From: Paraburkholderia caribensis
GTDB taxonomy: Bacteria > Pseudomonadota > Gammaproteobacteria > Burkholderiales > Burkholderiaceae
Reading direction: 5' to 3'
Assembly: GCF_002902945.1 (NCBI RefSeq)
Contig: NZ_CP026102.1
Coordinates: forward strand, 248,001 to 312,000
DNA length: 64,000 bases
The notes under the pieces were generated by a model that was given only the letters and a program-made list of their open reading frames with translations, was not told the DNA's origin and searched no databases. Below are positions 8,730 through 16,548 of this stretch, one piece after another (position 1 is the first letter of the stretch; each line of letters opens with the position of its first letter). Made by a program: the position numbers and the translations under genes.

Positions 8730-9275
8730 ATGGAGAACATCATGGAACGTCTGAATCGCCAACCCGTCAGCGAAGCAACCGGCCAGGCAGCAGAACTCTT
8801 TACAGGCATCAAGCGCGCGGTCGGCATGGTGCCGAACGCTTATGCGGCCATCGGCTCGAACAGCCCGGCTGCGCTGCAGATCGTGCTCGCCACGGGCGAT
8901 GCGCTCGGCAAGGGCGCGCTGTCGCGCAAGGAAGTCGAAGCAATCAAGCTCGCGATCAGCGGCGTCGCGGAGTGTGACTACTGTCTCGCTGCTCACTCGC
9001 TGGCGGCGAAGAAGGTGGGCATCGCGGCCGACGATCTCGTCGCGCTGCGCGAAGGACGCGATGCAGCCGATGCGCATCTGAATGCCATCGCCACGTTCGC
9101 GCGGACCGTGTTCACGTCGCGCGGCACGGTGCCGGCGGCAGTCGTCGATGCCGTGAAGGCGGCGGGTTACAGCGATCAGCAGATTACGGAGACGCTGCTC
9201 GCGATCGCCGACATCACGTTCACCAACCTGTTCAACCGGGTCAACGACACGACTGTCGACTTCCCGAAGATCTGA
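8730..9275 (+). CDS. Carboxymuconolactone decarboxylase / AhpD-like peroxidase family protein
   Basis: The product belongs to the CMD/AhpD fold and has the redox motif E81-C82-D-Y-C85-x3-H89 characteristic of AhpD-type alkylhydroperoxidases. In these enzymes the two cysteines reduce peroxides while Glu and His act in proton relay. The length (181 residues) is normal for the uncharacterised peroxidase-related subgroup. The start is ATG 8730 or ATG 8742. It stands alone between an exported protein and an FKBP gene. A role in peroxide or electrophile detoxification is inferred from the motif only. Confidence 0.85.
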   Translation: MENIMERLNRQPVSEATGQAAELFTGIKRAVGMVPNAYAAIGSNSPAALQIVLATGDALGKGALSRKEVEAIKLAISGVAECDYCLAAHSLAAKKVGIAADDLVALREGRDAADAHLNAIATFARTVFTSRGTVPAAVVDAVKAAGYSDQQITETLLAIADITFTNLFNRVNDTTVDFPKI

Positions 9276-9311
9276 ACGCGCGGCGCGTCAACGCTTCGAA
9301 TCGCGGCTTTT

Positions 9312-9370
9312 CCCGCGGCGGGTGTTGTCCCGCCGCGGGAGTAGCCGTTCCAGGCGCACAGCGCCTGGAA
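9312..9370. other. Two perfect tandem hairpins
   Basis: The first hairpin has an 11-bp stem (9312-9322 with 9329-9339) and a TGTTGT loop. The second has a 10-bp stem (9348-9357 with 9361-9370) and an ACA loop. They lie 37 bases after the AhpD-like gene and 110 bases before the FKBP gene. Neither is followed by a T run, so they are not simple intrinsic terminators. They may define or protect an mRNA 3' end. Confidence 0.7.
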
Positions 9371-9480
9371 TCGCGCAATGGCGTAGTGCGCACGTATTTG
9401 TAGCAAGTTGATTCAGGTCTCCTGCCGCGCAGCGACGATCCGCTAGAATGAGGCTCGCTATTCACACCAAGGAGATACGC

Positions 9481-9885
9481 GTGAAATCAGTTGTTGCCCT
9501 GCTCGCTGCGGCCGCGCTCGCATCGGTGTCGCTCACCGCAAACGCTGCATCGACGGAGAAGTTGCCCTCTGGCGTCGTCGTCGAACACCTGACGCAGGGA
9601 AGCGGCCCGCAACCCACGGCGGCCGACGTCGTGCGCGTCAACTACCGCGGCACGCTCGCCAACGGCACCGAGTTCGACAACTCGGCCAAGCATGGCGGCC
9701 CCGCAGAGTTTCCGCTCGGCCGCGTGATCCCCTGCTGGACGCAAGGCGTCGCGACCATGAAAGTGGGCGAGAAAGCCAGGCTGACCTGCCCGGCTGCGAC
9801 CGCGTATGGTTCGCGCGGCGTCGGCGTGATCCCGCCGAACAGCGATCTGACGTTCGAAGTCGAACTGCTCGCGATCGTCAAGTAA
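9481..9885 (+). CDS. FKBP-type peptidyl-prolyl cis-trans isomerase, periplasmic
   Basis: The product has a signal peptide ending near LTANA and then a single FKBP domain of about 105 residues (VRVNYRGTLANGTEFDNS, GRVIPCWTQGVATMKVGEKARL, IPPNSDLTFEVELL). It should catalyse proline isomerisation during folding of exported proteins. Two extra Cys residues (PCW and LTC) are in the flap region. The GTG at 9481 follows AAGGAG with ideal spacing and gives a clean signal peptide, so it is preferred over the in-frame ATG at 9448. Length (134 residues) matches the small Mip/FklB-type FKBPs without a dimerisation domain. Confidence 0.92.
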   Translation: MKSVVALLAAAALASVSLTANAASTEKLPSGVVVEHLTQGSGPQPTAADVVRVNYRGTLANGTEFDNSAKHGGPAEFPLGRVIPCWTQGVATMKVGEKARLTCPAATAYGSRGVGVIPPNSDLTFEVELLAIVK

Positions 9886-10171
9886 CAGTAACGTTTCAAA
9901 AAAGCCGGTCTTTCAGACCGCGCAACGCCATGCGCAATCCGGCCGCCGAACGGCCGGGTTGCCCCGCCTGGCGCGCCACACCCGGCGCCCCCGTCACGCT
10001 GGCTCGACCCGGCAATTGGGACCAGACGCCTGATTATCGTTAACGCTGGCTGGCTGAACGCAAATTGGCGTGATACCTAAACGGTCTTGCGGCGAATCGG
10101 TTGGACGATTGGGATTCTGTCACCAATATGAAAAACTGTGCGCTCAGAATCCCGCTAAAAATAAAATCTGC

Positions 10172-10684
10172 ATGACGGGGTGTAGGGTGACCAGAAAACA
10201 AAGAGTGCTGTTCCTTTGCAGGGACAACGCGACGCTCAGCATTTTGGCGGAAGCCTTGCTACGCGAGCTGGACGGATTGCATTTCGACGCATTCAGCGCA
10301 GGTCTCGAACCCGCCGACAAGGTTCAGGCGGCGGCCATGGGCGAGTTGCGCCATGGCTTTTCCAGTCTGGAGCTGCTGAATCCGAAAAGCTGGCTGGAAT
10401 TCACGAGCGAATGGGCGCCGCAGATGGATTTCGTGGTGACGTTGTGCGACGAGTCGGCACGCGTCGACGCGCGCGCGTTCCATGGTGCGCCCACCTTTCG
10501 TCACTGGACGCTCACGCCGTCCGCGTACGGCGCTGCGGGCGCCGTCGAAAACGCGTTCTGGCAGATATTGAAGCGCGTCGAAGACTTCATCGCGGCCGAG
10601 CGCCGCCCGTGGCCATCGCTGAAGCTGCCCGCCGTGGCGGGCTGCACGCCGGACGCCTGCGACCTGCTGCTGAGCGGGCAGTGA
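10172..10684 (+). CDS. Low-molecular-weight phosphatase/ArsC-fold protein with degenerate active site
   Basis: The fold is that of low-molecular-weight tyrosine phosphatases and thioredoxin-type arsenate reductases: a beta strand VLFLC, a P-loop, then a helix beginning SILAEALL. The P-loop reads C-R-D-N-A-T-L-S; the family needs C-x5-R, and the Arg is replaced by Leu. The usual HWG..DP motif carrying the acid Asp appears as HWTLTPSA, without the Asp. The catalytic Cys remains. This suggests a pseudo-enzyme or altered chemistry. ATG 10172 and GTG 10187 are both plausible starts; the reading frame upstream is not convincing. Confidence 0.75.
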   Translation: MTGCRVTRKQRVLFLCRDNATLSILAEALLRELDGLHFDAFSAGLEPADKVQAAAMGELRHGFSSLELLNPKSWLEFTSEWAPQMDFVVTLCDESARVDARAFHGAPTFRHWTLTPSAYGAAGAVENAFWQILKRVEDFIAAERRPWPSLKLPAVAGCTPDACDLLLSGQ

Positions 10685-10814
10685 GCCGCAACGCCGTTGC
10701 GGTATCGCGCGCCGCAGCGGACGCAAGCCGACGGCACATCAAGGCAGCAGGTCCCTGAATTGCTTACTCGGTCATGACAGACACGCCAGGTCAGCAACCC
10801 ATTCAGGGAACGCC

Positions 10815-11648
10815 ATGAAAGACGACACACGGACTGCGCTGCCGCACGATGGCAACGCGCAAGCCCATTTCTCGCACTACGCCGCGCCGCTGATCGACAA
10901 TGCGCTAGCCTGCGCCGCTGCATTGCGCGCGGATCCCGATGCCGAAGTCCTGCACAAGCTGCGCGTTTCGCTGCGACGCCTGCGCACGTTGCTGTGGGCG
11001 TACCGGCCGCTGCTGAACGAGCAGTTCGACAACCAGCAGCGCGCGCTTTTCAAGTTCTACGCGAGCGCTGCGGGCAAGACGCGCGACTGGGACATCCTGA
11101 TCGCGTTGCTCGATGATACGAAAGACGCCCCAAAGCAACCGCGCGACGCGATGCGCGCCGCCCGCTCGAAATCGCTCGACTCGAGCCGCGAGACCCTCGA
11201 ACAGGCCGACGTGAAAGGCGCGTTGCGCGACACGCTCAAGGAAGCGAACCGGGAACTGAACACCGCGCACGAACGCACGCCGCTGCCGAAGTTCGCGCGC
11301 AAGCGTATCGGGGCGGCGCAGAAGTCGATGGCGAAGCGCATGAAGCGCGCCGCGCGTGCCACGCGCTCGGACTATGCGTCGTATCACGAGGTCCGCAAGG
11401 CGGGCAAAAAGCTGCGCTATCTGACCGAGTTCTTCGAGCCGATGCTGCCCAAAAAACAGCTGAAGGCAATCAAGCCGCTCAAGAAACTGCAGAAGCGCTT
11501 CGGCGCGTTGAACGACGTCGTGGCGAGCGAGCAGTTGCTGCGCGACAACCAGGCGCTGTTCGCCGACGATGCGGCCGCCGTGCACGCACTCGATGTGCTC
11601 GCGAAAGAGCGCAAGCGCCGCATGCGTGCCGCCGCGAAACTATTGTGA
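10815..11648 (+). CDS. CHAD domain-containing protein
   Basis: The product is a Lys/Arg-rich helical protein of 277 residues with the CHAD signature: H-K-L-R-V-S-L-R-R-L-R near residues 47-60 and H-E-V-R-K-A-G-K-K-L-R in the C-terminal half. CHAD domains bind inorganic polyphosphate through conserved basic residues and often accompany CYTH triphosphatases or polyphosphate granules. No CYTH partner is adjacent. No signal peptide is visible, so it is cytoplasmic. The start is an ATG preceded by CAGGGAACGCC. Confidence 0.9.
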   Translation: MKDDTRTALPHDGNAQAHFSHYAAPLIDNALACAAALRADPDAEVLHKLRVSLRRLRTLLWAYRPLLNEQFDNQQRALFKFYASAAGKTRDWDILIALLDDTKDAPKQPRDAMRAARSKSLDSSRETLEQADVKGALRDTLKEANRELNTAHERTPLPKFARKRIGAAQKSMAKRMKRAARATRSDYASYHEVRKAGKKLRYLTEFFEPMLPKKQLKAIKPLKKLQKRFGALNDVVASEQLLRDNQALFADDAAAVHALDVLAKERKRRMRAAAKLL

Positions 11649-11679
11649 CGCGGATGGAATGCGCTGTGAGGCTGGAACC

Positions 11680-11877
11680 TTACCGCCGTGACGCCGTGCG
11701 CGAGCGCAAGGTCTCGCGCACCCGCTTCGCCGCGAAGAGCGGCACATAGTCGAGGATGCGTGCGTCGCGCTCATAAGCCTGCACGGCATCGGTGTACATC
11801 TGCGAGACGACTTCTTCCGGGGCATCGGTGGATTCTGCGATTTCGTGCACGATCTTCTGCGAATCTTCCGTCTTCAT
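11680..11877 (-). CDS. DUF3562 family small protein
   Basis: The 65-residue product (MKTEDSQKIVHEIAESTDAP...) is a small helical protein of the DUF3562 type, common in Burkholderia-group genomes and of unknown function. It has the pattern of a helix-turn-helix-like N-terminal half and a basic tail (AAKRVRETLRSR). The start at 11877 is supported by an AAGGAG site; the longer upstream frame is not coding. It is monocistronic, convergent with the CHAD gene. Confidence 0.75.
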   Translation of the reverse strand: MKTEDSQKIVHEIAESTDAPEEVVSQMYTDAVQAYERDARILDYVPLFAAKRVRETLRSRTASRR

Positions 11878-12120
11878 GCAAGGCTCCTTGGAGTCAGTCG
11901 GCAATCTCGGTAGTCGGAACCTTGAATTGAAGGACATGCGATGCGAGTGCGCCAATAGAACTTCGCAATCGGTGGAACCGCGCGGTGGGAGGATCGGGGG
12001 CACGTGCAAGGAAAGCCTGTTTGATCATACAGATAGCGCGTGCACCCCAAACTTTTCCACAGGTCTTTCAACAGAAATTGTGGATAACATGAGCGCAATT
12101 CGGCCCCGACGGGCGCAGGG

Positions 12121-12453
12121 CTATTGAAGCCACTTGCGTACGTCTTTTTCCCATTCGGGGTCGCCGCAGCCCTTCGGATTTTCCGGGCCGAGCACGGTGA
12201 TATAGCCTTTGCTCTTCATGCACGACTCGTAGGCGCGCACCTTGGTGCACTGCCCCGGCCCCGCGTTGCGCGAGACCGTCTTGCACTGCGCGATGGTGCG
12301 GTCCATCGGGCCGAAGTCCATGTCGTTCGCGTTGGTGGTCATCGGCGCGTCGGCGCCTGACAGCGAGAACTCGACCGGGCCGGTGTGAGTGCAGGCTGCG
12401 GTCAGCATCGCGAGCGAGGCCGCCGCGACAAGAACAGGCGCGCGCAAAATCAT
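12121..12453 (-). CDS. Putative lipoprotein, unknown function
   Basis: The product has a hydrophobic leader ending in a lipobox (LTAAC), so it is probably a lipoprotein with its mature Cys near residue 21. The mature part is about 90 residues and holds four further Cys (QCK, QCTK, SCMK, GCGD), enough for two disulfides. That pattern fits a small periplasmic or surface protein. No family is recognised. It lies next to the yjbQ-type gene on the same strand with a gap of 35 bases. Confidence 0.65.
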   Translation of the reverse strand: MILRAPVLVAAASLAMLTAACTHTGPVEFSLSGADAPMTTNANDMDFGPMDRTIAQCKTVSRNAGPGQCTKVRAYESCMKSKGYITVLGPENPKGCGDPEWEKDVRKWLQ

Positions 12454-12488
12454 GTTTCACTTCCTTGTTGGTGTTGTGCGTTGAAATG

Positions 12489-12908
12489 TCATTCGCCGAT
12501 CAGATGCAACACGATATCGCGCTCCTGCGGCCGCGCGCGATGCTCGAACAGATAAATGCCTTGCCACGTGCCCAGCGTCATGCGGCCATGCTCGACGGGT
12601 ATCGACAATTGCACCTGCGTCAGTGCCGTGCGCAGATGCGCGGGCATGTCGTCGGGGCCTTCCGTGTCGTGCTCGTAGCGCTTGGGATCTTCGGGCGCGA
12701 GCATCGCGAAGTGCCGTTCGAGATCGCGCTGCACCGAAGGGTCCGCGTTCTCCTGGATCAATAGCGACGCCGACGTGTGCCGGCAGAACACCGTCAGGAT
12801 GCCCGTGGCGATCGACGCGTCGCGTACGAAAGCGGCGACCTCCGTGGTGAAATCGAACAGTCCGCGAGCGCGCGCCCGCACGTTCAGATGGCGAATGGCC
12901 TGGCGCAT
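12489..12908 (-). CDS. YjbQ family protein (secondary thiamine-phosphate synthase-like)
   Basis: The 139-residue product is a YjbQ/UPF0047 protein. It shows the conserved core FCRHTSASLLIQENAD followed by DPSVQRDLERHF, and the C-terminal LGTWQGIYLFEHR. Members form trimers and have weak thiamine-phosphate synthase activity, but the physiological role is uncertain. ATG 12908 follows a GGAGAA site and begins the conserved MRQAIRHLNV. The reading frame extends upstream without coding character. Confidence 0.88.
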   Translation of the reverse strand: MRQAIRHLNVRARARGLFDFTTEVAAFVRDASIATGILTVFCRHTSASLLIQENADPSVQRDLERHFAMLAPEDPKRYEHDTEGPDDMPAHLRTALTQVQLSIPVEHGRMTLGTWQGIYLFEHRARPQERDIVLHLIGE

Positions 12909-13047
12909 ATATCGTTCTCCGTTGTGCGATATGAAATGACGGCTAACGAAGAGTTTACCGCGAGCCGCGCTGCCGATCCCTTGATGCAAAACCGGCTATG
13001 CTGATGCTTCTGCGTCATCGCACACACGAGAAAGGAAGGCCATCATC

Positions 13048-13314
13048 ATGGAACGCGACGAATTCATCAATGCATTGAAGCGCGAAGGCTACGCGGAAAT
13101 CGCGACCGCCACGCGCGACGCGAACGGCACGGTCGACGATCATGTCCACTCGTTCGAAGCGAAGGCGTTGATTCTGCACGGCGAACTGGCGATACGCGTC
13201 GGCGCTGCGGAGCAGGTCTATAGAACGGGCGATGTATTCCATCTGCAAGCCAATGAAAGCCATTCGGAACGCTACGGGCCCGAAGGCGTTCAGTATCTGG
13301 TGGGCCGTAAATAA
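13048..13314 (+). CDS. Small cupin-domain protein
   Basis: The single-domain cupin has 88 residues. The first motif is represented by DDHVHSFEAKALILHGEL and the second by YRTGDVFHLQANESHSE, giving several His residues for a metal site. Such proteins bind a divalent metal and may be enzymes or sensors; no substrate can be given. AAGGAAGG before ATG 13048 supports the start. It stands alone upstream of an SDR gene, 136 bases away. Confidence 0.82.
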   Translation: MERDEFINALKREGYAEIATATRDANGTVDDHVHSFEAKALILHGELAIRVGAAEQVYRTGDVFHLQANESHSERYGPEGVQYLVGRK

Positions 13315-13450
13315 GCGCGAAGGTAAGCCTGAACCCAGGCAGACCGCCAGCAAGTTTCTCGTCTACCGGCTACCATTTTTTTTCGAAGCTTCGACGCGAT
13401 GTACACGCGTCGATGCCAGATCGCTCATTCCGTCATCGAGGAGGTTTTGA

Positions 13451-14314
13451 ATGCCCACGTCCACGACGCCCGTCTGGTTCATTACTGGCTGTTCAACCGG
13501 CTTCGGCAAGGAACTGGTCCGCGCGGTGCTCGAACGGGGCTGGCGCTGCGTGGCGACGGCGCGCAACGTCGCGTCGCTCGCCGATCTGGCCGAGCCCGGC
13601 AGCGACGCCGATGGGCGTCTCGCCCGCGTGAAGCTCGACGTGACGGATGCCGCGCAGATCGCCGCTGCCGTCGAGACGGCGCAACAGCGCTTTGGCGCGA
13701 TCGACGTGCTGGTGAACAACGCGGGCTATGGCTATCAGTCGTCGGTCGAAGAGGGCGACGAAGCGGAGATACGCGCGCAGTTCGACGCGAACGTGTTCGG
13801 CCTGTTCGCGATGACACGCGCGGTGCTGCCGGGCATGCGCGAGCGGCGCAAGGGGCATGTGCTGAACATCACGTCGGTGGCGGGTATCGCGGGCTTTCCT
13901 GGCTCGGGTTACTACGCGGCGAGCAAGCACGCTGTCGAAGGCTGGTCCGACTCGCTAGCGACGGAAGCCGGGCCGCTCGGCATCCGCGTGACCTGCGTCG
14001 AGCCGGGCCCATTCCGCACCGACTGGGCAGGTCGCTCGCTCAGGCAGACGCCCAACCGTATTGCCGACTACGCGGACACGGCGGGCAAGCGCATGCAGGC
14101 GACGGCGCAAAACAGCGGGCATCAGGCCGGCGATCCCGTGCGTGCTGCTCAGGCAATGATCCGCATCACGGAGACCGACCAGCCGCCGCGTCATCTGGTG
14201 CTGGGCGCGTTTGGCGTCGATGCCGTTTCGAAGCGCCTGCATTCGACACTCGCCGATATCGAAGCGTGGCGCGACACGAGTGTCGGCGCGGACTTTCCGG
14301 ACAGCGGGAAATAA
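13451..14314 (+). CDS. Short-chain dehydrogenase/reductase
   Basis: The product is a classical SDR of 287 residues. It has the nucleotide-binding motif T-G-C-S-T-G-F-G at residues 12-19, the NNAG motif, the catalytic Ser in NITSVAG and the Y-x3-K pair in YYAASKH. The TGCSTGFG variant is typical of the SDR subgroup annotated as oxidoreductases acting on unidentified alcohols or ketones. The absence of an acidic residue after beta-2 (VATARN) favours NADP. A GAGGAGG site precedes ATG 13451. Substrate unknown; no operon partners. Confidence 0.9.
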   Translation: MPTSTTPVWFITGCSTGFGKELVRAVLERGWRCVATARNVASLADLAEPGSDADGRLARVKLDVTDAAQIAAAVETAQQRFGAIDVLVNNAGYGYQSSVEEGDEAEIRAQFDANVFGLFAMTRAVLPGMRERRKGHVLNITSVAGIAGFPGSGYYAASKHAVEGWSDSLATEAGPLGIRVTCVEPGPFRTDWAGRSLRQTPNRIADYADTAGKRMQATAQNSGHQAGDPVRAAQAMIRITETDQPPRHLVLGAFGVDAVSKRLHSTLADIEAWRDTSVGADFPDSGK

Positions 14315-14317
14315 GCT

Positions 14318-14992
14318 TCAGCCAGGCCGTGCAGCGTCGGGATAGTATTGCGGCGCTTCGCGGCGGTCGAACATGCCGTAGTCGCGCACCACGCGCACGC
14401 TGCGCAGCCGTGCGCCATCGGGCAATGCGAGCGCGTCTGCAAAGGCCTCGGCGGCTTGCGCATCGCGCCATGCAGTGAGCAGAACGACGTCGCCCGGCGT
14501 CAACACAGCGTCGAACGCATCCCAGGATACGAGCCCCGTTGTGTCTTCACGCAAGCCCAGCTTGCCCGCGACTTCGCGCGCGCCCGCCTGTTTCACCCAG
14601 TCCGGGTCGCGTCGCGCGTCGATCAGCACGATCGTGGTCGCGTCGCCCGTTTCTGTTTCGTCGAGTCGTTGCTCGTGCAACGTGTGACGGGCGGGCAGGC
14701 GCGTGTCGCGCGTCACCTGCCCCACGCGCAGCCGATAATCGCTAAACGTCTGCGTGCGGCCTTTTTCCTGCACGCCGTGATGCGTCGCCTGCGTGCGCCA
14801 TCTCACCAGCGCTTTCTCGTCGCGCCAGCCGGACAGCGACAACAGCACGCCCTCGCGCGTGAGGCTGCCGTAGCGGACGTTATCGACGAAGCCGTCGATC
14901 TGCTCCAGTTCCGGCCTCAGCAGCTTCGCGTAACCGAGATACGCATCCCAACGGTCGGCGCGCGGTTGCACTTCGAACAGCACTGAAAACAT
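14318..14992 (-). CDS. Protein with two antibiotic-biosynthesis-monooxygenase (ABM) domains
   Basis: An N-terminal ABM-type ferredoxin-like domain (MFSVLFEVQPRADRWDAYLG..., with LSGWRDEKALVRWR) covers about residues 1-100. A second, weaker copy covers about 120-215 (TIVLIDARRDPDW..., VLLTAWRDAQAAEAF). ABM proteins are small cofactor-free oxygenases or haem-degrading enzymes that normally dimerise; the duplication would make a built-in dimer. ATG 14992 has GGAGG upstream; the in-frame ATG at 15004 is less likely. It is followed closely by SDR on the opposite strand and preceded by RidA, probably as a two-gene unit. Confidence 0.8.
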   Translation of the reverse strand: MFSVLFEVQPRADRWDAYLGYAKLLRPELEQIDGFVDNVRYGSLTREGVLLSLSGWRDEKALVRWRTQATHHGVQEKGRTQTFSDYRLRVGQVTRDTRLPARHTLHEQRLDETETGDATTIVLIDARRDPDWVKQAGAREVAGKLGLREDTTGLVSWDAFDAVLTPGDVVLLTAWRDAQAAEAFADALALPDGARLRSVRVVRDYGMFDRREAPQYYPDAARPG

Positions 14993-15019
14993 CGTGTCCT
15001 CCACGTGAGCGAACGCGGT

Positions 15020-15412
15020 TCAAATCGCCGCAATGCAATCTATTTCGATGTCGAAGCGCCCCGGCCACGCGGGCACGCAGACAAAGATACGCGCCGGTGG
15101 ATCGTTCGGAAAATAGCGCGCGTAAATCGCGTTGACGGCCGCGAACTGCTCGACCGACGTGCAATAGACATGGCACTTGAGCACATTGTCGAGCGACGAA
15201 CCCGCCGTCTCGACGCACAGCTTCAGCTGTTCGAGCACGAGCTCGGTCTGCCGTTCGAGTGGCACGTCGGCGACTTCGCCTGTCTCGGGATCGAACGGCG
15301 GCAGGCCCGACACATAGATCGTGCCGCCGTGCCGCGTGACGGCGGAAGTGGGCGCCTTCCAGCGTTCCAGCCAGCCCGATAGCGGTTCGACCCGGATGAT
15401 CTCGCGTTTCAT
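15020..15412 (-). CDS. RidA family protein (enamine/imine deaminase-like)
   Basis: The product is a RidA/YjgF/UK114 protein of 130 residues with the core SGLPPFDPETGEV, LEQLKLCVETAGSSLDNVLKCHVYCTS and PPARIFVCV motifs. RidA proteins hydrolyse reactive enamine or imine intermediates. The region that carries the catalytic Arg in true RidA reads PARIFVCVPAWPGRFDIEIDCIA, so this is a related subfamily. ATG 15412 follows a CGGAGC site. It lies 27 bases upstream of the ABM gene on the same strand, so the two are probably co-transcribed. Confidence 0.85.
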   Translation of the reverse strand: MKREIIRVEPLSGWLERWKAPTSAVTRHGGTIYVSGLPPFDPETGEVADVPLERQTELVLEQLKLCVETAGSSLDNVLKCHVYCTSVEQFAAVNAIYARYFPNDPPARIFVCVPAWPGRFDIEIDCIAAI

Positions 15413-15612
15413 TGCAATGCTCCGTTTGCATGATCTGGCTGTCATCGTAGCGCCGGGCGCCGCGCCGACGTTTCAGGCTGAGACGAAATGACGGTGCGAA
15501 TGCGCAAATGCGCTGCTCATTTTCCTCTCATTCTTCGAGCTTACGATTCACACATCGAAAGAACCTGCAACGCGCCACACAACCCGGTGCGCTGCTCATA
15601 GAGGGGAACATC

Positions 15613-16089
15613 ATGAACAGGTCATTCGTTACAGCATGTGCTTCGGCGCTCGTCGTCTCGCTCGCCTTGAGCGGCTGCGCAACCTTCGACGGCTCCGCCA
15701 ACGTCTACAGCGCGTCGCAGGCCCAGCGCGAGGCAACGGTGCGCTTCGGCACCATCGAAGGCGTGCGCCCCGTCACCATCGACACCAGCAACGGCCAGCC
15801 CGGCTTTCTCGGCGCGCTCGGCGGCGGCGCGCTCGGCGGCATCGCCGGCAGCGCGATCGGCGGCGGACGCGGCTCGATCCTGACGGGCATCATCGGCGGC
15901 ATTGCGGGCGCGGTGGCGGGCAACGAGGTGCAGAACCACTTCGAGAAGAAGCAGGGCGTCGAAATCACCGTGCGCCTCGACGACGGTTCGCTGCGCGCCA
16001 TCACGCAAAGCACCGACGGCCCGATGTTCTACGCGGGCGAGCGCGTGCGGTTGCTGTCGGAAGGCGGCGTGACGCGCGTGACGCTGTAA
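15613..16089 (+). CDS. Glycine-zipper outer-membrane lipoprotein, SlyB-like
   Basis: The product has a signal peptide with the lipobox LSGC, a linker, and a glycine-zipper membrane segment (GALGGGALGGIAGSAIGGG..., with IIGGIAGAVAGN) at about residues 70-110, then a C-terminal domain with VEITVRLDDGS. This matches the SlyB/Pcp family of 2TM glycine-zipper lipoproteins, which help stabilise the outer membrane. ATG 15613 follows AGAGGGGAA. It is 158 residues, normal for the family. A VOC gene follows 45 bases later and may share the transcript. Confidence 0.88.
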   Translation: MNRSFVTACASALVVSLALSGCATFDGSANVYSASQAQREATVRFGTIEGVRPVTIDTSNGQPGFLGALGGGALGGIAGSAIGGGRGSILTGIIGGIAGAVAGNEVQNHFEKKQGVEITVRLDDGSLRAITQSTDGPMFYAGERVRLLSEGGVTRVTL

Positions 16090-16134
16090 GCGCGGCAACG
16101 CGGGCAACAAAGGCAAAGGAAGAAGGAGAGCATC

Positions 16135-16545
16135 ATGTTCATGCGCGACGACGTGATCTACGAGTTTCATCACATCGGCATTCCGACCAGCGACGTGCGC
16201 GAAGGCGAACGCTACAGCCCGCAGTACCGGATGTACACGAGCGACAGCGATTGCAAGCTCGCGCGCATCCAGTACCACCGCTTCGAAGCCGATAGCCCGC
16301 TGCACGAACTGATGCGGCGCATGCCGCACCTGGCGTTCAAGGTCGACGATCTCGACCGCGCGATCGAAGGCAAAGAGGTCCTGCTTGCCCCGTATGAACC
16401 GATCGACGGGTTTCGCGTGGCCGCGATCATCGACGGCGGCATGCCCGTCGAACTGATCCAGACCGTCCTCGACGACGAAGAGATCTGGACCCGCGCGGTG
16501 ACGGGCAGGCACGCGCGGCTGTACGCCGCGCAATACGAAGCGTGA
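16135..16545 (+). CDS. VOC (glyoxalase/dioxygenase-fold) family protein
   Basis: A single VOC-type half-domain pair of 136 residues: YEFHHIGIPTSDV gives the first strand and metal-like His, LMRRMPHLAFKVDDL the second repeat, and MPVELIQ a possible Glu ligand. The family includes glyoxalases, ring-cleavage dioxygenases and resistance proteins; no substrate is implied here. An AGGAGAGC site precedes ATG 16135. It ends only three bases before the convergent allophanate hydrolase gene. Confidence 0.75.
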   Translation: MFMRDDVIYEFHHIGIPTSDVREGERYSPQYRMYTSDSDCKLARIQYHRFEADSPLHELMRRMPHLAFKVDDLDRAIEGKEVLLAPYEPIDGFRVAAIIDGGMPVELIQTVLDDEEIWTRAVTGRHARLYAAQYEA

Positions 16546-16548
16546 GTT

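Noticed and set aside
9896..9930. Terminator after the FKBP gene
   Set aside because: The short GGTCT/AGACC stem is preceded, not followed, by the A/T run on the plus strand, and no minus-strand gene ends here.
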